Shown here piece by piece: positions 59,783 to 64,000 of a stretch of DNA of 64,000 nucleotides; positions within the stretch are counted from its first letter, which is position 1, and each line of letters opens with the position of its first letter. Position numbers and translations under genes: made by a program. Location of the stretch: NCBI RefSeq assembly GCF_014650075.1, contig NZ_BMUG01000006.1:372001-436000 (forward strand), given 5' to 3'. Below the pieces are notes generated by a model. It saw only the letters and a program-made list of their open reading frames with translations. It was not told the origin of the DNA and did no database searches. The stretch is from Streptomyces microflavus. Lineage in GTDB: Bacteria > Actinomycetota > Actinomycetes > Streptomycetales > Streptomycetaceae.

Positions 59783-60652
59783 CTACGAGGCGCCGTCGAG
59801 CACTTCGCGCAGCCGCTGCCCGAACTCGTCCGGCTTCCCCGGATATCCGAACTCCCCGTCGAGGAAACCGCCGTGGTGGCTCGGGAACACGGTCACCCGC
59901 TGCCCCAGTAGTTCGGCGGTGGCGACGGAGGTGCGTCCGGTCTGCACGTTCGTGGACTCCTCGCCCACGGCGATCACCACACGGGTCGGGGCCGCGGCGA
60001 TCGCGTCGGCGTCCGGCCGGTAGCTGCTGATCGCCCAGGAACGGTCGGACAGCAGCGGGTCGTCACGCGAGCCGTCGTCCTCGGTGGGCATCCCGAACGC
60101 GGCGGGATCGGCCTCGGGCTGCGCGAAGTACTCCTCGGTGAACTCGCCCTCCCACGAGGTCATCGCCACGAACGCGGCCATCCCGGCCCCCCATCCCCTC
60201 TTCTCGTACGCCTCCAGGACTGCGGCCCGGGCCCGCACGGCCGCCCGGCCGTCCGGTGTGAGGGTGATGAGGGGCGGCTCGTGAGCGACCAGAACGGTCA
60301 CGTCCGCCGGGTACTTCGCCACGACTGCCAGCGCGGTGACCGCTCCACCGCTGCTGGCGAACATCTCGACCGGTCCGGCCCCCAGCGCGCCGATGACGGC
60401 GTGCACATCGTCGGCCTGGGTCTCCGGCGTGTGGTCGGTCCGCCCGTCCTTGCGGGTGCTGCGCCCGAGCCCGCGCGGGTCGTAGGTGACGACGGTCCGG
60501 TCGGGGAAGCGCGCCGCGAGGGCGGCGAACCCGCCGGCGTCCATGGGCTGCCCGATCATGAGCAGCGGCGGGCGCCCGTCGGCGGTGGGCAGCGGTCCGC
60601 GCACGTCGTGGACGAGGTCGGCACCGGGGGTCTCAAGTGTGTGGGTCTTCAT
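59783..60652 (-). CDS. Alpha/beta hydrolase
   Basis: 289 residues. Oxyanion region PPLLMIGQPMDAGGFAALA, TYDPRGLGRSTRKDG, nucleophile elbow MFASSGGAVTAL with the central Ser, and a His in VFPSHHGGFLDGEFG near the end. The full triad appears intact, unlike the hydrolase at 51.6 kb. Cytosolic esterase, haloperoxidase-like or epoxide-type activity are all possible; no context. Confidence 0.82.
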   Translation of the reverse strand: MKTHTLETPGADLVHDVRGPLPTADGRPPLLMIGQPMDAGGFAALAARFPDRTVVTYDPRGLGRSTRKDGRTDHTPETQADDVHAVIGALGAGPVEMFASSGGAVTALAVVAKYPADVTVLVAHEPPLITLTPDGRAAVRARAAVLEAYEKRGWGAGMAAFVAMTSWEGEFTEEYFAQPEADPAAFGMPTEDDGSRDDPLLSDRSWAISSYRPDADAIAAAPTRVVIAVGEESTNVQTGRTSVATAELLGQRVTVFPSHHGGFLDGEFGYPGKPDEFGQRLREVLDGAS

Positions 60653-60756
60653 GCCTGTGCAGACCGGCCCCGCCCCGGAAACTCATCGGCCGGCGCCCCT
60701 TCACTCCACCCGGAAACTTCTTGTGGGGCCCGCACCACCCCGGCGATGCTGTGCCC

Positions 60757-61362
60757 ATGACCGTCGACGAGGCATGGGACCGGATCGAGGAGTGGCTCCG
60801 CGCCAACGCCCCCGCCGTCCACGCGGAGCTTCCGCCCCCGGCCGCCCCCGGGGAGATCCGAGCGGCGCAGGACGCGGTCGGCTGTGCGTTCCCGGCCGAG
60901 CTGGTGGCGTCCCTCGCCCGGCACGACGGGTCGGGCGGGTTCCTCCTCCCGCCCCTCCACGAGCTCCACGGCACCCGCCTGATCGTGGACGAGTACCACG
61001 CCTACCGGCGGGCGGATCAGCGGCGCGGCCCGGGGGAGCGCCCCTGGTGGGAGCCCCGCTGGGTTCCCGTCGCTCAGGACGGGTGCGGCAACAGCCTCTT
61101 CGTCAGCCAGGAGCCCGGGCCCTCCTTCGGACGGGTCGGGGACCACGCGAAGGACGAGGGCGGCTCGTTCTCCGACGAGGGGGCGTGGGCGTCGTTGGGC
61201 GCGTACCTCGCGTCCACGGCCCGGGGGCTCCACGACGGTGTCTGGGGCGACTACGAACCGTACGTCGACGGCGAGGGCTTCCTGGACTGGCGCGAGCCGT
61301 CCGAGGGCGTCGTCGCGGACTGGGACATGGGCCGGCTGAACCGCCGCTTCGGCTTCGGATGA
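60757..61362 (+). CDS. SMI1/KNR4-family protein
   Basis: 201 residues from the ATG at 60757. Family pattern: AWDRIEEWLRANAPAVHAEL, LPPPAAPGEIRAAQDAVGCA then FPAELVASLARHDGSGGFLL, WVPVAQDGCGNSLFV and a C-terminal GFLDWREP. SMI1/KNR4 domains are frequent immunity or regulatory proteins against contact-dependent toxins; no toxin gene is next to it, so an immunity role is unsupported here. Confidence 0.85.
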   Translation: MTVDEAWDRIEEWLRANAPAVHAELPPPAAPGEIRAAQDAVGCAFPAELVASLARHDGSGGFLLPPLHELHGTRLIVDEYHAYRRADQRRGPGERPWWEPRWVPVAQDGCGNSLFVSQEPGPSFGRVGDHAKDEGGSFSDEGAWASLGAYLASTARGLHDGVWGDYEPYVDGEGFLDWREPSEGVVADWDMGRLNRRFGFG

Positions 61363-61363
61363 G

Positions 61364-61452
61364 GATCCCGGGGACTCCGAGGGCCCCTGGAACCCCCGGG
61401 ATCCCGGACAACCGCACCGCCCCCGGCGCTGTGCGGTGCCGGGGGCGGTGCG
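61364..61452. terminator. Two strong hairpins between SMI1 and aceB
   Basis: Hairpin 1: GGATCCCGGGG/CCCCGGGATCC (arms at 61363-61373 and 61394-61404), directly after the SMI1 stop. Hairpin 2: CGCACCGCCCCCGGC paired exactly with 61438-61452, a 15-bp stem and 10-base loop, on the aceB side. Each can end one of the two converging transcripts. Confidence 0.75.
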
Positions 61453-61485
61453 AGGGCGGTGGCGGAGCTTCGGTCGTCGGACCGG

Positions 61486-63105
61486 TCAGCGCAGCTGCTC
61501 GTACGCCGGCAGGGTGAGGAAGTCCGCGTAGTCCTGGTCCAGGGAGACCTGGAGCAGGAGGTCGTGGGCCTGCTGCCACTTGCCGGCGGTGAAGGTCTCC
61601 TCGCCGATCTCCGCGCGGATCGCGGCCAGTTCCTCGGCGGCGACCTTGCGGGCCAGCTCCGCGGTGGCGTGCTCGCCGTTCTCGAAGACGACGTCCGCAT
61701 TGATCCACTGCCAGATCTGGGAGCGGGAGATCTCGGCGGTGGCCGCGTCCTCCATCAGGTTGAAGATGGCGACGGCGCCCAGGCCCCGCAGCCAGGCCTC
61801 GATGTACCGGATGCCGACCGCGACGGCGTTGCGCAGGCCGTCGTACGTGGGCTTGGCGTCGAGGGTGTCGATGGCGATGAGGTCGCCCGCCGCCACCGAG
61901 ACGTCCTCACGCAGCCGGTCCTTCTGGTTCGGCTTCTCGCCGAGGACCGCGTCGAAGGAGGCCAGGGCGATCGGGACCAGGTCGGGGTGGGCGACCCAGG
62001 AGCCGTCGAAGCCGTCGTTCGCCTCGCGGTCCTTGTCGGCCTTGACCTTCTCGAAGGCCACCTTGTTGACCTCGGCGTCGCGGCGCGAGGGGATGAAGGC
62101 CGCCATGCCGCCGATTGCGTGCGCGCCGCGCTTGTGGCAGGTGCGGACCAGGAGTTCGGTGTACGCCCGCATGAACGGGGCGGTCATCGTCACCGCGTTG
62201 CGGTCCGGGAGGACGAACTTGGCGCCGCCGTCACGGAAGTTCTTGACGATGGAGAAGAGGTAGTCCCAGCGGCCGGCGTTCAGCCCGGAGGCGTGGTCGC
62301 GCAGCTCGTAGAGGATCTCCTCCATCTCGTACGCGGCGGTGATCGTCTCGATCAGGACCGTCGCGCGGACCGTGCCCTGCGGGATGCCGACGTACTCCTG
62401 GGCGAAGACGAAGATGTCGTTCCAGAGGCGGGCCTCCAAGTGCGACTCCGTCTTCGGCAGGTAGAAGTACGGGCCCTTGCCGAGGTCGATCAGGCGCTGG
62501 GCGTTGTGGAAGAAGTAGAGGCCGAAGTCGACCAGCGCGCCGGGCACCGGGGTGCCGTCCAGCTGGATGTGGCGCTCGTCCAGGTGCCAGCCGCGGGGGC
62601 GGGTGACGACGGTGGCGAGCTCGTCGGCGGGCTTCAGCGCGTACGACTTGCCCGACTTCGGGTCGGTGAAGTCGATGCGGCGCTCGTAGGCGTCGGTCAG
62701 GTTGAGCTGGCCGAGGATTACGTTCTCCCAGGTGGGAGCGGAGGCGTCCTCGAAGTCGGCGAGCCAGATGCGGGCGCCCGAGTTCAGCGCGTTGATCGTC
62801 ATCTTGCGGTCGGTCGGACCGGTGATCTCCACCCGGCGGTCGTTCAGCGCGGCCGGGGCCGGTGCGACCTTCCAGGAGTCGTCCGCGCGGACCGCCGCCG
62901 TCTCGGGCAGGAAGTCCAGCGTGGAGGTACGGGCGATCTCGGCGCGGCGCTCGGTGCGCCGGGCGAGCAGCTCATTGCGGCGCGGCGTGAACTGCCGGTG
63001 CAGCTCGGCCACGAACGCGAGGGCCGCGTCGGTCAGGACCTCTTCCTGCCGGGGCAGGGGCTCGGCATCGACGATGGCCAGCGTGGACGGCGCTGGTGCG
63101 GACAT
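61486..63105 (-). CDS. aceB: Malate synthase A
   Basis: 539 residues, GAAGGAGTGACAG upstream of the ATG. Condenses glyoxylate with acetyl-CoA to malate. Family landmarks: SGARIWLADFEDASAPTWEN, RPRGWHLDERHI, LPKTESHLEARLWND, the signature-like TVRATVLIETITAAYEMEEI, ACHKRGAHAIGGMAAFIP-type segment and GSWVAHPDL. No isocitrate lyase gene is nearby, so it may mainly serve glyoxylate from purine/allantoin breakdown, as for the equivalent S. coelicolor enzyme near allantoin genes. Promoter shares a motif with katA and uraD. Confidence 0.96.
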   Translation of the reverse strand: MSAPAPSTLAIVDAEPLPRQEEVLTDAALAFVAELHRQFTPRRNELLARRTERRAEIARTSTLDFLPETAAVRADDSWKVAPAPAALNDRRVEITGPTDRKMTINALNSGARIWLADFEDASAPTWENVILGQLNLTDAYERRIDFTDPKSGKSYALKPADELATVVTRPRGWHLDERHIQLDGTPVPGALVDFGLYFFHNAQRLIDLGKGPYFYLPKTESHLEARLWNDIFVFAQEYVGIPQGTVRATVLIETITAAYEMEEILYELRDHASGLNAGRWDYLFSIVKNFRDGGAKFVLPDRNAVTMTAPFMRAYTELLVRTCHKRGAHAIGGMAAFIPSRRDAEVNKVAFEKVKADKDREANDGFDGSWVAHPDLVPIALASFDAVLGEKPNQKDRLREDVSVAAGDLIAIDTLDAKPTYDGLRNAVAVGIRYIEAWLRGLGAVAIFNLMEDAATAEISRSQIWQWINADVVFENGEHATAELARKVAAEELAAIRAEIGEETFTAGKWQQAHDLLLQVSLDQDYADFLTLPAYEQLR

Positions 63106-63234
63106 GAGCTGTCACTCCTTCAGCGGGCGGCGGCGTCTCATGGCCGCCGGGTCGCCTGAGACGGCACGGCGTGCCATGGCTCCGAGATACGGCCGTGGGT
63201 GCCGTCTGAGGTTCAGAGGGCTTCTGACCAGTGG

Positions 63235-63274
63235 ATAGTAGTTTCCTCATGGTGGAAGTTCAATGGTTTGTTGA
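63235..63274 (-). promoter_or_regulatory. aceB promoter with operator-like elements
   Basis: Minus strand: -35 TTGAAC (63258-63263), 17-base spacer, -10 TACTAT (63235-63240), a good match. TCAACAAACCATTGA (63260-63274) matches the katA/uraD repeat with a degenerate right arm. TTCCACCATGAGGAA (63243-63257) fills the spacer and echoes the TTCC-N7-GGAA frame of the gcl/hyi boxes. Confidence 0.6.
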
Positions 63275-63362
63275 TATCGAGATTCTCCGGGTCGACAGAA
63301 ACGGCCCCCCGGCGGCGCAGCGTGCCAGGGCGGGTACGGAGTGTTCGCGGGGTCGGCCGAGG

Positions 63363-63968
63363 TCACTCCAGATGGCTCAGGTCCTGCGCGGTGTCGATGT
63401 CGTACGCCTGCGCCACATCCGAACACTCCACGAGCGTGATCGCATCGCGGTGCTCCCGCAGGTACGCCCGGGCCCCCTGGTCGCCCACCGCCCCCGCCGC
63501 GATGTCCGCCCACCGGTCCGCCCCGAACAGCACCGGATGGCCGCGCTCCCCGTCGTACGAGGCGGCCACCAGACTCGTCCGCGACCGGTAGGCCAGACGC
63601 ACCCGAGCGACCGCCTCCGCCCCGATGCCCGGCTGGTCCACCAGCAGGACGAGCGCCGCGTCCGCGCCCGTACCGGCCAGCGCGGCCAGGCCCAGCCGGA
63701 GCGAGGAGCCCATGCCCTCCTCCCACCCCGGATTGACCGTCACCACGGAACCCGTGAGATCGGCCCGGGCGCGCACCTCGTCGGCCGCCGCGCCCAGCAC
63801 CACATGGAGCGGGCCGCAGCCACCGTTGCGCAGCGCCCGCAGGGCGTGCTCTACCAGGGGGCGGCCGCGGTGTTCCAGCAGAGCCTTGGGGCGGCCGCCG
63901 AGCCGCCGCCCGCCGCCCGCGGCGAGCAGCACCCCCGCCACCTTCGGATTCGTCGCTCGAGAAGCCAT
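63363..63968 (-). CDS. MobA/MocA-like nucleotidyltransferase
   Basis: 201 residues from the ATG at 63968. N-terminal nucleotide-binding motif AGVLLAAGGGRRLGGRPKAL, then VVTVNPGWEEGMGSSLRLGL, ALVLLVDQPGIG with the metal Asp, and GHPVLFGADRW with a final DIDTAQDL. This form (LAAGxGRRxGxPKAL, GHPVLF) is the molybdopterin cytidylyltransferase-like group that supplies cofactor to xanthine dehydrogenase/CO dehydrogenase-type enzymes, which would fit the purine-catabolic surroundings. A xdh gene is not in the window. Confidence 0.83.
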   Translation of the reverse strand: MASRATNPKVAGVLLAAGGGRRLGGRPKALLEHRGRPLVEHALRALRNGGCGPLHVVLGAAADEVRARADLTGSVVTVNPGWEEGMGSSLRLGLAALAGTGADAALVLLVDQPGIGAEAVARVRLAYRSRTSLVAASYDGERGHPVLFGADRWADIAAGAVGDQGARAYLREHRDAITLVECSDVAQAYDIDTAQDLSHLE

Positions 63969-64000
63969 GAGCCCTGGATACCACCGAGCCATTCGCACAC

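Noticed and set aside
60757..61362. Toxin-immunity system based on the SMI1/KNR4 protein
   Set aside because: No polymorphic-toxin gene or secretion locus in the neighbourhood.
1..64000. CRISPR arrays, prophage, insertion sequences, tRNA or rRNA genes
   Set aside because: I looked for regular spacer-repeat arrays, transposase or integrase motifs and cloverleaf-like stretches and found none.

Overview
The window is high-GC actinobacterial DNA, almost certainly a Streptomyces chromosome. The support is strong G/C bias at third codon positions, GTG/TTG starts, tightly coupled operons, a SARP regulator with a rare TTA codon, mycothiol-type enzymes and a large secreted or carbohydrate-active gene complement. 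I see no tRNA, rRNA, insertion sequence, phage gene or CRISPR array.

Layout. 0-9.1 kb: DHA2 exporter plus GST-like reductase, a DMT permease, an AlkZ-like winged-helix protein, and a GAF-LuxR regulator divergent from two coupled acyl-CoA ligases. 9.1-13.8 kb: a small hypothetical protein, a GNAT enzyme, a zinc-ribbon/degenerate Mrr-like protein, glyoxylate carboligase (gcl) and a PPOX-fold protein. 13.8-30.5 kb: a compact nonribosomal-peptide cluster with a TetR gene at its edge. 30.7-34.2 kb: catalase, tartronate-semialdehyde reductase and hydroxypyruvate isomerase. 34.4-41.8 kb: a CBM3-GH16 enzyme, a GH20 hexosaminidase, a sugar ABC transporter and its GntR regulator. 41.9-50.6 kb: a Tat lactonase, then urate catabolism (HTH protein, uraD, uraH, uox, two NCS2 permeases, 8-oxoguanine deaminase). 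50.7-61.4 kb: chitosanase, hydrolases, HEAT-repeat protein, FN3 lipoprotein, YfcC carrier, HxlR regulator and others. 61.5-64 kb: malate synthase and a MobA-like nucleotidyltransferase.

How it fits together. Urate is opened by Uox, UraH and UraD. Allantoin breakdown, encoded elsewhere, yields glyoxylate, which Gcl, Hyi and GlxR turn into glycerate or AceB turns into malate. Catalase can remove the peroxide made by Uox. Promoter sequence supports this link. gcl and hyi carry the same pair of 15-bp operator boxes with identical 6-bp spacing, and katA, uraD and aceB share an inverted repeat (TCAACA-N3-TGTTGA, degenerate at aceB) overlapping the -35 element.

The most interesting system is the 15-kb cluster sitting between gcl and katA. 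One long minus-strand operon encodes a haem-oxygenase-like diiron oxidase, an Fe/2OG dioxygenase, a DapF-fold protein in which both catalytic cysteines are serine, a fold-type-I aminotransferase homologue, a C-A-T NRPS, an SHMT homologue with altered active-site residues, an A-T NRPS with a stub of a condensation domain, a free thioesterase and an MFS exporter. A convergent SARP gene with a TTA codon probably controls it. The gene set suggests a very small peptide, perhaps a dipeptide, built around an oxidatively remodelled amino acid. I do not recognise it as a characterised pathway.
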